A DNA stretch of 6,514 bases from Rhodocyclales bacterium (GCA_021413665.1 JAIOPW010000259.1:1-6514); one strand, 5' to 3'; counted from the stretch's first letter, positions 1 to 5,769 are shown. Notes: generated from the letters alone by a model not told the origin. Translations and numbers: made by a program.

Positions 1-1
1 C

Positions 2-583
2 TGGGGCGGCATGATCAACGGCATCATGACGCTGTCCGGCGCCTGGCACAAACTGCGCGATGACCCGATCCTCAAGTTCATGATCACCTCGCTGTCCTTC
101 TACGGCATGTCGACCTTCGAAGGTCCGATGATGTCGATCAAGACCGTGAATGCGCTGTCGCATTACACGGACTGGACGGTAGGCCACGTGCACTCCGGTG
201 CCTTGGGTTGGGTGGCGATGATCTCCATCGGGTGCATCTACTACCTTCTGCCGCGCCTGTTCGGCAAACCCGAAATGCACTCGAAGAAGTTGATCGAGGC
301 GCACTTCTGGATCGCCACCATCGGCATCGTGCTGTACATCGCCTCGATGTGGATTGCCGGCGTGATGCAGGGCTTGATGTGGCGCGCCACCAATGTGGAC
401 GGTACGCTGACCTACTCCTTTGTCGAGTCGGTCAAGGCGACCTACCCGTTCTGGACCATTCGACTGCTTGGTGGCGTGCTGTTCCTCACCGGCATGATCA
501 TCATGGCCTACAACATGTTCCTGACCATGGCGGGCGGCAAGGCGGTCAACGCGCCGGTACTTGCACCTGCTGCGGCTCATTGA
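2..583 (+). CDS. ccoN: Cytochrome cbb3 oxidase catalytic subunit I, C-terminal part (CcoN)
   Basis: CcoN is the heme-copper subunit of cbb3-type cytochrome c oxidase, an inner-membrane enzyme that reduces O2 to water with high affinity and pumps protons. The start lies outside the window; 193 residues remain, about 40% of a usual CcoN of roughly 475. The reading frame is open from base 2. The fragment has four membrane segments by eye, which should be helices IX-XII. The motif TVGHVHSGALGW holds the two histidines at bases 185-187 and 191-193. By family knowledge the first is the axial ligand of the high-spin heme b3 and the second of the low-spin heme b. The CuB histidines and cross-linked tyrosine lie upstream and cannot be checked. 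A loop segment FEGPMMS is also typical of CcoN. The end is a short Ala-rich tail. ccoO follows after 69 bases. Identification is firm. Confidence 0.97.
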   Translation, partial: WGGMINGIMTLSGAWHKLRDDPILKFMITSLSFYGMSTFEGPMMSIKTVNALSHYTDWTVGHVHSGALGWVAMISIGCIYYLLPRLFGKPEMHSKKLIEAHFWIATIGIVLYIASMWIAGVMQGLMWRATNVDGTLTYSFVESVKATYPFWTIRLLGGVLFLTGMIIMAYNMFLTMAGGKAVNAPVLAPAAAH

Positions 584-612
584 CGCCGGCCCGCGAAGCG
601 GAATTCCCGGCG
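584..612 (+). other. Stem-loop in the ccoN-ccoO gap
   Basis: Directly after the ccoN stop, CGCCGG (584-589) can pair with CCGGCG (607-612). Inside it, CCGC (591-594) pairs with GCGG (598-601) around a GAA triloop, so the two stems stack with an internal asymmetric bulge. No T-run follows, so it is unlikely to be an efficient terminator. It could slow 3' decay or mark a processing point between ccoN and ccoO mRNA; that role is inference. No folding energy was calculated. Confidence 0.45.
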
Positions 613-636
613 CGCAAAGCGACCGATTGCACAGAT

Positions 637-643
637 TAAGGAG
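637..643 (+). promoter_or_regulatory. Ribosome binding site of ccoO
   Basis: TAAGGAG lies 9 bases before the ATG at 653 and is a near-consensus Shine-Dalgarno sequence. It fixes the ccoO start and allows initiation independent of ccoN translation. Confidence 0.8.
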
Positions 644-652
644 CCATACATC

Positions 653-1264
653 ATGTTGACGCATGACAAAATCGAACGGAACGTGGGATTGTTTATCGTC
701 CTGACCATCCTCACCATCAGTGTCGGTGGTTTGCTGGAAATCGTCCCGCTGTTCTTCCAGAAGTCCACCACCACGCCGGCGAACGAACTGGTCAAGCCGT
801 ATGACCCGCTGCGTTTGTCGGGGCGCGACATCTACATCCGCGAAGGCTGCTACAACTGCCATTCACAGATGATTCGTCCGTTCCGCGCCGAAACCGAGCG
901 CTATGGCCACTACTCGGTGGCCGGCGAGTTCGTCTATGACCATCCGTTCCAGTGGGGCTCCAAGCGCACCGGCCCGGACCTGGCGCGTGTCGGCGGTCGC
1001 TACTCGGATCAATGGCATCGCACGCACATGCTGAATCCGCGCGACGTGGTGCCGGAGTCGAACATGCCCGCCTACTACTGGCTCGACCGCCCGCTCAAGG
1101 ATGACGCGATCGATGGCAAGATGAAGGCGCTGCGCGCGGTCGGTGTGCCGTATACCGATGCCGAGATCGCCGGTGCGAAGAAGGCCATCGAGGGCAAGAC
1201 GGAACTCGAAGCACTGATCGCTTATCTGCAGGGCATGGGCACTGCGCTCAAGCAGACAAGGTAA
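653..1264 (+). CDS. ccoO: Cytochrome cbb3 oxidase monoheme c subunit II (CcoO)
   Basis: CcoO is the membrane-anchored monoheme cytochrome c that passes electrons from CcoP to the CcoN heme b on the periplasmic side. The 203-residue length is normal for the family. One membrane anchor spans about residues 12-34, followed by a periplasmic domain. The heme c motif GCYNCHSQ gives thioether cysteines C66 and C69 and ligand H70; M138 in the motif ESNMPAYYW is the likely second axial ligand. The start at 653 has a strong TAAGGAG 9 bases upstream and puts a short charged N-terminus before the anchor, as expected. ccoQ begins 4 bases after the stop, so the two are probably translationally coupled. The assignment is firm; nothing is unusual. 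Confidence 0.98.
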   Translation: MLTHDKIERNVGLFIVLTILTISVGGLLEIVPLFFQKSTTTPANELVKPYDPLRLSGRDIYIREGCYNCHSQMIRPFRAETERYGHYSVAGEFVYDHPFQWGSKRTGPDLARVGGRYSDQWHRTHMLNPRDVVPESNMPAYYWLDRPLKDDAIDGKMKALRAVGVPYTDAEIAGAKKAIEGKTELEALIAYLQGMGTALKQTR

Positions 1265-1268
1265 GCGG

Positions 1269-1463
1269 GTGGACATCAACGATCTGCGTTCCCTCATCAC
1301 GGTACTGGCGTTCATTTCGTTTGCCGGTATCGTTTGGTGGGCATATTCCGACCGGCGCAAGAAGACCTACGACGAGGCGGCCATGCTGCCACTCGACGAT
1401 GACAGTCCCTTCGTGCCGTCGGCGCCGCAGGTTACAGAGAATCAGGAAAGGAAATCATCATGA
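1269..1463 (+). CDS. ccoQ: Cbb3 oxidase small subunit CcoQ (GTG start)
   Basis: CcoQ is a small single-pass protein that associates with the cbb3 complex and, from studies in other bacteria, helps stabilise it. This one has 64 residues, with one membrane helix at about residues 8-25 followed by a positively charged stretch (SDRRKK, residues 27-32) and an acidic, polar tail. Small size, position between ccoO and ccoP, and topology identify it; sequence conservation in this family is low. It starts with GTG: no ATG in frame occurs before residue 39, which would lose the helix. AAGG at 1258-1261 is a partial ribosome binding site at 7-base spacing, overlapping the end of ccoO. Its TGA overlaps the ccoP start by four bases (ATGA, 1460-1463). 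Confidence 0.92.
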   Translation: MDINDLRSLITVLAFISFAGIVWWAYSDRRKKTYDEAAMLPLDDDSPFVPSAPQVTENQERKSS

Positions 1464-2413
1464 GTGATTTTGTCAGCGGCTTCTGGAATTTTTATGTAGT
1501 CAGCATCGTGCTCGTCAGCGTCATCGGTTGCGGCGTCTTTCTCTGGATGCAGAGCTCGGCCAAGCATGTCGAAGGCGAGACCACGGGTCACGTTTGGGAT
1601 GAGGATCTGCAGGAGTTCAGCAATCCGCTGCCCAGCTGGTGGCGCTGGATGTTCTACATCACCATTGTCTTCTCGCTGTTCTATCTGGCGATGTATCCCG
1701 GGCTTGGTACTTATCAAGGCCAGTTCAACTGGTCTTCCGTCGGTCAGTATGGCGGTGAGATGAAGAAGGCCGATGAACAATACGGGCCTATCTTCAAGAA
1801 GTTCCAGGGCCAGGATATTGCCGCGGTCGCGGCCAACAAGGAAGCGAAGGAAATGGGCCAGCGCCTGTTCCTTACTTATTGTGCGCAGTGCCATGGTTCC
1901 GACGCCAAGGGCGCGCGCGGCTTCCCCAATCTGGTCGATGGCGACTGGCTGTTTGGCGGCACACCCGAACAGATCAAGGAGTCCATCGTCAAGGGGCGCG
2001 ACGCGATGATGCCCGCCAAGGGTGTCAAGCCGGATCTGAATGGCGACCAGATCAAGGATCTTGCTGCCTACGTGCGCTCGCTGTCGGGTCTGAGTTCCGA
2101 TTCTGTTCGTGCCCAGCGCGGCAAGGAACTCTTTGCTCCGGCGTGCGCCGCCTGTCACGGCCCCGACGGCAAGGGCGTCCTTGGCTTGGCGCCGAACCTG
2201 GCGGACAAGATCTGGCTCTACAGCAGTTCCGAGGAAACCATCATCGAAACGATCACCAAGGGCCGTACCAACCGCATGCCGGCCTTCGGCGAGTTCCTCG
2301 GCGATGCCAAGGTGCATTTGTTGACAGCCTATGTTTATGGCCTCGGCGGTGGAGTCAAGGACGCGCCTGCCGCCGCACCGGCGGAAGCCGCTGCACCCGC
2401 AGAAAAGAAGTAA
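1460..2413 (+). CDS. ccoP: Cytochrome cbb3 oxidase diheme c subunit III (CcoP)
   Basis: CcoP is the diheme cytochrome c that receives electrons from soluble or membrane-bound c cytochromes and hands them to CcoO. It has 317 residues, normal for the long form. Two membrane helices are visible at about residues 8-30 and 61-80, joined by a loop with the typical HVWDEDLQE segment (44-52). Two cytochrome c domains follow: CAQCH (C141, C144, H145) with likely Met ligand M183 or M184, and CAACH (C229, C232, H233) with likely Met ligand M273. The tail (about 302-317) is Ala/Pro-rich with terminal lysines, probably disordered. The start overlaps the ccoQ stop as ATGA, with AAAGGA at 1447-1452 as ribosome binding site. 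An 85-base gap with a hairpin separates it from ccoG. Confidence 0.98.
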   Translation: MSDFVSGFWNFYVVSIVLVSVIGCGVFLWMQSSAKHVEGETTGHVWDEDLQEFSNPLPSWWRWMFYITIVFSLFYLAMYPGLGTYQGQFNWSSVGQYGGEMKKADEQYGPIFKKFQGQDIAAVAANKEAKEMGQRLFLTYCAQCHGSDAKGARGFPNLVDGDWLFGGTPEQIKESIVKGRDAMMPAKGVKPDLNGDQIKDLAAYVRSLSGLSSDSVRAQRGKELFAPACAACHGPDGKGVLGLAPNLADKIWLYSSSEETIIETITKGRTNRMPAFGEFLGDAKVHLLTAYVYGLGGGVKDAPAAAPAEAAAPAEKK

Positions 2414-2425
2414 GCTGGCTTTCCC

Positions 2426-2460
2426 TCCCCGGCGCCATGATCGATTCGTGGCTCCGGGGA
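2426..2460 (+). terminator. Hairpin between ccoP and ccoG, possible weak terminator or stability element
   Basis: Bases 2426-2436 pair with 2450-2460 in an 11-base stem with one mismatch (2433 with 2453) and a 13-base loop. It starts 13 bases after the ccoP stop. Only ATTT follows, not a long T-run, so complete termination is doubtful. It sits where many cbb3 clusters separate the structural genes ccoNOQP from the accessory genes ccoGH, so a role in lowering ccoGH expression or protecting the ccoNOQP message is reasonable. This is inference. Confidence 0.5.
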
Positions 2461-2472
2461 ATTTCCGGTCAG

Positions 2473-2500
2473 GTCTATAAGAATATAGTAATACGATAAT
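2473..2500 (+). promoter_or_regulatory. A/T-rich leader before ccoG, possible promoter
   Basis: This stretch is strikingly A/T-rich against GC-rich surroundings. It contains -10-like hexamers TATAAG (2476-2481) and TATAGT (2484-2489), each five of six matches to TATAAT. I find no good -35 hexamer at 16-18 bases upstream of either. There is also no convincing Shine-Dalgarno sequence before the ATG at 2499. The region may be a weak or activator-dependent promoter, or an unstructured ribosome landing site. Confidence 0.3.
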
Positions 2501-3923
2501 GATTCCATCATCCCCTCCGAAACCGGCGCAGGAACGTGTCCCTGAGTTCGTCGAGGAAAGCCTTTACGAAGTTCACAAGAAGGTTCACCCGCGGGCCGTA
2601 AGCGGCATCTTCGCCACCTGGCGCTGGGCGCTGGTCTGGTTTACCCAGCTCGTCTATTACGGCTTGTGCTGGCTGCCCTGGAACGGGCGGCAGGCGGTGC
2701 TGTTCGATCTGGCCGAGCGCAAGTTTTATATCCTGGGGATGATCTTCTGGCCGCAGGACGTGTTTTTCCTCGCCATCCTGCTGATCATATCGGCCTATTC
2801 GCTATTTCTCTTTACTGCGGTTGGCGGGCGCCTGTGGTGTGGATACGCCTGCCCGCAAACGGTGTATACGGAAATATTCACCTGGATTGAGCAGAAGATC
2901 GAAGGCGAGCGCAATGCACGGATCAAGCTCGACTCCTCTCCAATGAGCGGACGGAAGCTTTGGTTGCGCACGGCGAAGCACGGGTCGTGGGCGCTGGTGG
3001 CGCTCTGGACCGGATTCACGTTTGTTGGCTACTTCACGCCGATCAAGAGCCTGTGGGACGCCGTATGGAGTTTCTCGCTGGGGCCGTGGGAAACTTTCTG
3101 GATGTTCTTCTACGGCGCATTTACCTACATATTTGCCGGCCATATGCGCGAACAGGTCTGCAAGCACATGTGTCCCTACGCTCGTTTCCAGGGCGTCATG
3201 TTCGACCCCGACACGCTGACGATAACCTATGACACGGAACGTGGCGAACCCCGAGGCCCGCGCAAAAAAGGCGTCGATCCAAAGTCGATCGCGAAGGGTG
3301 AATGTGTCGATTGCGGCATCTGCGTGCAGGTCTGCCCGACCGGCATCGACATCCGCGACGGTCTGCAATACGAGTGCATCGGCTGTGCCGCCTGCATCGA
3401 CGCCTGCGATCAGGTCATGGAGAAGATGGCGTATCCGAAGGGCCTGATCCGCTATTCGACCGAGCATGCGATAGAGCAGCACTGGGGCTGGAAAGAAATC
3501 GTCGGCCACGTAATTCGTCCTCGCGTGCTCATCTACTCCGCGATTCTCGGCGCAATCTGCGTGGCCTTTGTCTGGGGCATCGCCAACAAGGCGAGTTTGC
3601 GCGTGGATGTGATCCGGGACCGCGCCACGCTGGCGCGGGAGGTAGAAGGCGGGTTGATCGAGAATGTGTATCGACTGCACGTCATCAATGTTTCCGAAGC
3701 GCCTCATCGCTACTCAATCAGCGTATCCGGCCTGCCCGGAATAGACATGACGGGCGAGCGTATTGTCGAAGTTCCTGCCGCCGCGGCAAGGAGTATTTCA
3801 GTGCAGGTGCGCGTACCGCCGGAATCAGGCAAGAAGGGGTCGAATCAGATATTTTTTGATGTCAAATCTCTAGCCGACGAGAAGGTCGCGGTGCATGAAA
3901 AAGCCAGCTTCCTGCAACCATGA
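2499..3923 (+). CDS. ccoG: Polyferredoxin-type copper reductase, cbb3 assembly factor (CcoG/FixG/RdxA)
   Basis: CcoG is an inner-membrane iron-sulfur protein needed for cbb3 assembly; members of the family have been shown to reduce Cu(II) to Cu(I), supplying copper for CuB. The protein has 474 residues, the usual length. Membrane segments are visible at about 41-60, 84-106, 162-180, 198-214 and 342-361. WCGYACP (C114, C118) lies at a membrane edge, and a further pair C221/C225 sits in EQVCKHMCPYARFQ. A ferredoxin domain carries two 4Fe-4S motifs: C269, C272, C275, C279 and C293, C296, C299, C303. The C-terminal 110 residues form the immunoglobulin-like FixG domain, predicted periplasmic. All expected cysteines are present. 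The ATG at 2499 has no clear ribosome binding site, but no better in-frame start exists and the N-terminus matches the family. ccoH follows without a gap. Confidence 0.97.
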   Translation: MIPSSPPKPAQERVPEFVEESLYEVHKKVHPRAVSGIFATWRWALVWFTQLVYYGLCWLPWNGRQAVLFDLAERKFYILGMIFWPQDVFFLAILLIISAYSLFLFTAVGGRLWCGYACPQTVYTEIFTWIEQKIEGERNARIKLDSSPMSGRKLWLRTAKHGSWALVALWTGFTFVGYFTPIKSLWDAVWSFSLGPWETFWMFFYGAFTYIFAGHMREQVCKHMCPYARFQGVMFDPDTLTITYDTERGEPRGPRKKGVDPKSIAKGECVDCGICVQVCPTGIDIRDGLQYECIGCAACIDACDQVMEKMAYPKGLIRYSTEHAIEQHWGWKEIVGHVIRPRVLIYSAILGAICVAFVWGIANKASLRVDVIRDRATLAREVEGGLIENVYRLHVINVSEAPHRYSISVSGLPGIDMTGERIVEVPAAAARSISVQVRVPPESGKKGSNQIFFDVKSLADEKVAVHEKASFLQP

Positions 3924-3938
3924 GTGAACATGAGTGAA
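3919..3938 (+). repeat. Perfect 10-base tandem duplication at the ccoG-ccoH junction
   Basis: CATGAGTGAA occurs twice, back to back, at 3919-3928 and 3929-3938. The first copy supplies an ATG at 3920 that overlaps the ccoG stop (ATGA) but reads only five codons to a TGA at 3935-3937. The second copy supplies the ATG at 3930 that is in frame with ccoH. Because 10 is not a multiple of three, only one copy can start ccoH. Confidence 0.9.
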
Positions 3939-4484
3939 AGCAAAATGAATTCCGTGGATTCCCGCCCCTGGTACCGCGAGCCTTGGCCGTGGATTCTCGC
4001 CGCAGGTCCGTTCATCGTAGTGATCGCAGCGTTTTACACGGCATGGCTTGCCGTCAAGAGCAACGATGGGCTGGTCACTGAAGACTATTACCGGAAGGGC
4101 CTGTCCGCGAACCAGACCATCGCTCGCAGCGAACAGGCAACCAAAATGGGGCTGGTCGCCGGGGTCCGGATTGCCAGCGATACCTTGTCGGTCCGTTTGC
4201 AGGCAAAGGACAGGGATTTCGTGATGCCGCCGACTTTGGCGCTGACCGTTTCACATCCAACCCGCGCCGGCCTGGATCAGGCACGTGTACTGCTGCGGAA
4301 TGGCGAACTCTATTCCGGGGATGTCCGTCTGCCGGCAGCGGGCCATTGGCTGGTACTGCTCGAAGACGAGCGCAAGACCTGGCGCCTGATGGGAAACGTG
4401 ATTCTTCCAGCCAACGGAGAAACGCTGATCGGCGGCGTGGCGACGACGGAAAATCGCCCCGTCCCCGCAGACATTCGCAATTGA
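3930..4484 (+). CDS. ccoH: Cbb3 oxidase assembly/stability protein FixH (CcoH)
   Basis: CcoH is a single-pass membrane protein required for stable assembly of cbb3 oxidase. The protein has 184 residues from the ATG at 3930. After a short polar N-terminus comes the family hallmark PWYREPWPW (13-21), one membrane helix (about 20-42) with GPFIVV, and the signature VKSNDGLVTEDYYRKGL (42-58). The rest is a periplasmic beta-rich domain. A GTG at 3924, directly after the ccoG stop, would add only two residues; I prefer ATG 3930, which mirrors the duplicated first ATG. The ribosome binding site is weak (GAG at 3922-3924), so expression probably depends on ribosomes finishing ccoG. A strong site for the next gene follows within 14 bases of the stop. 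Confidence 0.94.
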   Translation: MSESKMNSVDSRPWYREPWPWILAAGPFIVVIAAFYTAWLAVKSNDGLVTEDYYRKGLSANQTIARSEQATKMGLVAGVRIASDTLSVRLQAKDRDFVMPPTLALTVSHPTRAGLDQARVLLRNGELYSGDVRLPAAGHWLVLLEDERKTWRLMGNVILPANGETLIGGVATTENRPVPADIRN

Positions 4485-4497
4485 ATCGATCAACCAC

Positions 4498-4504
4498 AAG
4501 GAGG
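4498..4504 (+). promoter_or_regulatory. Strong ribosome binding site of the 46-residue ORF
   Basis: AAGGAGG is a full-consensus Shine-Dalgarno sequence 7 bases before the ATG at 4512. It is the best in the window and is good evidence that the very short ORF behind it is translated. Confidence 0.85.
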
Positions 4505-4511
4505 CAATATC

Positions 4512-4652
4512 ATGGAAGCTTGGAAACTGTTGATTGGCAGTGACATCGGTCTGCTAAGCCTGTTTACGATCGGCTTCGTGGTAGTGATGGGCATTTATCT
4601 CTACGGCTACGCCAGGAAGCACATGGAAGAAGACGCCCGTAACGCGAAGTAG
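4512..4652 (+). CDS. Small single-pass membrane protein, DUF3149-like
   Basis: A 46-residue protein starting MEAWKLLIGSDIGLLS, with one hydrophobic helix at about residues 13-31 and a basic then mixed-charge tail (ARKHMEEDARNAK). Length, the GSDIGLLS segment and the helix-plus-charged-tail layout resemble the DUF3149 family of very short proteobacterial membrane proteins; this is from memory and was not tested by a profile search. It has no cysteine or heme motif. The AAGGAGG ribosome binding site and its place 27 bases after ccoH, same strand, support a real gene in the cco transcript. CcoQ-like or CcoS-like roles are conceivable from size alone, but it lacks clear similarity to either. Function is unknown. 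Confidence 0.85.
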   Translation: MEAWKLLIGSDIGLLSLFTIGFVVVMGIYLYGYARKHMEEDARNAK

Positions 4653-4683
4653 GCGTTAACGCAAGACTGCCAGGGAGCAAGAA

Positions 4684-4956
4684 ATGCAGAAAATCTTCTG
4701 GGTGCTGTGGCCCTCGTTTTTGGTCGCCGGAATCGCCGAAGGATTGTTCTTCACCGTGATCGATCCGCAGGAGTTGTACCTTTTCGGCGAGCCGGTGCAC
4801 TTGTCGAAGATCGCGACCTATTCCGTCGGTTTCTTTGGCTTCTGGGCAGTTTGTGCAGCGTCCAGCCTGATGACATGTTTTCTCCAGCGCAGCGCGGCAG
4901 AGGTCAACAAGGGTGTGGGCGTCCACCCGCGCCCGGGAGACAGCACCGGCAGCTAG
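4684..4956 (+). CDS. Small two-helix membrane protein of unknown function
   Basis: I do not recognise this 90-residue protein with certainty. It has two hydrophobic segments, about residues 4-24 and 46-67, joined by a loop with the segment IDPQELYLFGEPVHLSK, and a polar C-terminus after FLQR. The short loop between helices suggests a hairpin with both ends on the same side. Two cysteines (C57, C65) lie in the second helix. AGGGAG at 4672-4677 gives a good ribosome binding site 6 bases before the ATG, 31 bases after the preceding small gene. It is the last + strand gene of the cco cluster and faces a convergent usp gene. Context suggests an accessory membrane role in respiration; nothing in the sequence proves it. 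No metal-binding CxxC, heme or nucleotide motif is seen. Confidence 0.85.
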   Translation: MQKIFWVLWPSFLVAGIAEGLFFTVIDPQELYLFGEPVHLSKIATYSVGFFGFWAVCAASSLMTCFLQRSAAEVNKGVGVHPRPGDSTGS

Positions 4957-4968
4957 GTCCGCCGGTGT
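4943..4968 (+). terminator. Weak hairpin at the end of the cco cluster
   Basis: CACCGGC (4944-4950) pairs with GCCGGTG (4961-4967), with a possible extra G-T pair outside. The 10-base loop contains the stop codon of the 90-residue ORF. No T-run follows, so intrinsic termination here is uncertain. Confidence 0.3.
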
Positions 4969-5214
4969 CTGCCCGCTGGCTTGACCCCCCTGATTGTTTG
5001 CGATGCGGATGCAGGGTTGGCGCAGGATTGACGATCCCGGCTGAAGGGGCCGTCGCAACCTTGTACCGGTAACGGCATCGAAGTTTCCGGCGCACGGCAC
5101 TGATTGCGCCGCGCTCTTCCGCCACCAGACAACTGACGGCAAGAGAGCGTGTTCGTCTTGCATGATCGCCGGCGCGGAATGTGGCAAGGCCGTCGTCCCG
5201 TTACCTGACTTCGA
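4957..5214. other. Gap between convergent genes
   Basis: This 258-base region lies between the last + strand gene and the 3' end of the - strand usp gene. Short open frames on both strands give low-complexity, Arg/Pro/Gly-rich peptides without start-site support, so I see no gene. It should hold transcription stops for both sides. The best candidate is an imperfect hairpin, CGCTCTT (5112-5118) with AAGAGAGCG (5141-5149), which has one bulged A and is followed on the + strand by the T-rich TGTTCGTCTT. No promoter or RNA gene was recognised. Confidence 0.5.
5112..5149 (+). terminator. Imperfect hairpin, candidate cco terminator
   Basis: CGCTCTT pairs with AAGAGAGCG through seven pairs with one bulged A, and GCC (5121-5123) can pair with GGC (5138-5140) inside. 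A moderately T-rich stretch follows. It could end the cco transcript before it runs into usp; the match to a standard intrinsic terminator is poor. Confidence 0.25.
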
Positions 5215-5658
5215 TCAGCGATAGACCAATACCGGAATCTTCGAATGGGTCAGAACCTTCTGTGTTTCCGAGCCGAGCAGGAGGCCACTGATTCCCCTGC
5301 GGCCATGCGAGGCCATGAAAATCAGATCGGCGCCCGATTCTTCGGCTGCGGCGATGATCGCCTCATAGGGAATATCGCTGACGGAGCTTGCGGTAGCGCT
5401 GACAACACCCGCCGCCTTGGCGGCGGCCTCGTGCATCGCCAGGATTTCCGTCGCCTGCTGCTGTGCCATTTCCGCGAACTTGTCCGGCGTGGTGGGATCG
5501 ATCAGGGCACCCTCGCCGTAAAACGCCACCGGATAGTCCGGCTTGGCGAAGAAGAACGTGATCTTAGCCCCGGTTTCCCGGGCAAAGTCGATGGCTCGAC
5601 TTGCTGTGTCGGATGACAGCTTCGATCCGTCGGTTGGAACGAGTATGTGCTTGAACAT
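5215..5658 (-). CDS. Universal stress protein, UspA family
   Basis: A single-domain 147-residue universal stress protein, the usual length. It begins MFKHILVPTDGS with the conserved Asp (D10) of the nucleotide-binding fold. The C-terminal motif ASHGRRGISGLLLGSETQKV (116-135) corresponds to the ATP-binding pattern G-2x-G-9x-G-S, with Ala at position 116 for the first Gly and with G119, G129 and S130 kept. It is therefore probably an ATP-binding, cytosolic type, acting in stress survival by an undefined mechanism. The ATG at 5658 has CCTCC on the + strand (5669-5673), that is GGAGG on the coding strand, 10 bases before it. Its upstream region carries a perfect FNR/ANR box, so induction at low oxygen is likely. 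In Pseudomonas aeruginosa several Usp genes are under Anr control. It converges on the cco cluster and diverges from phaC. Confidence 0.95.
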   Translation of the reverse strand: MFKHILVPTDGSKLSSDTASRAIDFARETGAKITFFFAKPDYPVAFYGEGALIDPTTPDKFAEMAQQQATEILAMHEAAAKAAGVVSATASSVSDIPYEAIIAAAEESGADLIFMASHGRRGISGLLLGSETQKVLTHSKIPVLVYR

Positions 5659-5681
5659 TGGGTTTGATCCTCCAAAAGGGC

Positions 5682-5687
5682 ATCCTA
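5682..5687 (-). promoter_or_regulatory. Candidate -10 hexamer of the usp promoter
   Basis: On the - strand this reads TAGGAT, matching TATAAT at four positions including the important first, second and last. A start of transcription near 5674 would place the FNR box centre at -41.5, the class II activation position. The leader would then be only about 15 bases, beginning at the GGAGG ribosome binding site. Confidence 0.45.
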
Positions 5688-5708
5688 GCTTACTGAAAAG
5701 CAGCAGGG

Positions 5709-5722
5709 TTGATCAAGATCAA
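5709..5722. promoter_or_regulatory. FNR/ANR-type box in the usp-phaC intergenic region
   Basis: TTGATCAAGATCAA matches the consensus TTGAT-N4-ATCAA at all ten defined positions. This is the site of the oxygen-sensing FNR/ANR family and of related Dnr/FixK-type regulators. It lies 51 bases upstream of the usp start codon on one side and 94 bases upstream of the phaC start on the other. Its spacing fits activation of usp; the effect on phaC is less clear. Confidence 0.85.
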
Positions 5723-5735
5723 TAGCAACCTGAAC

Positions 5736-5741
5736 TATACC
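5736..5741 (+). promoter_or_regulatory. Candidate -10 hexamer toward phaC
   Basis: TATACC matches TATAAT at four of six positions. The only -35-like element nearby, TTGATC (5709-5714), is 21 bases away, which is too far for a normal sigma-70 promoter, and lies inside the FNR box. A second candidate, CACAAT at 5756-5761, also lacks a good -35. The phaC promoter is therefore uncertain. Confidence 0.2.
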
Positions 5742-5769
5742 CGACGGGCATCGGGCACAATGGCAACAT

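Noticed and set aside
1442..2317. Long open frame on the - strand opposite ccoP
   Set aside because: It lies opposite a fully convincing ccoP, has no family resemblance, and is explained by GC-rich codon bias in the antisense frame.
2993..3000. Chi-like octamer GCTGGTGG inside ccoG
   Set aside because: It matches the E. coli recombination site, but one copy in GC-rich coding DNA of another lineage is expected by chance.
2802..3707. Long open frame on the - strand opposite ccoG
   Set aside because: An antisense shadow of ccoG, rich in Arg, Ala and His, with no recognisable domain.
4481..4493. FNR-like TTGAATCGATCAA over the ccoH stop codon
   Set aside because: The two TTGA/TCAA half sites are separated by five bases instead of the required six, and no promoter elements follow.
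4977..5003. Possible sigma-54 or sigma-70 promoter around TTGACC in the convergent gap
   Set aside because: The GG and GC pairs are not at -24/-12 spacing, no -10 hexamer lies 16-18 bases downstream of TTGACC, and no gene follows on that strand.
4564..5187. Open frame on the - strand covering both small membrane genes and the following gap
   Set aside because: It has no recognisable domain, and the + strand genes it overlaps have good ribosome binding sites and membrane-protein composition.
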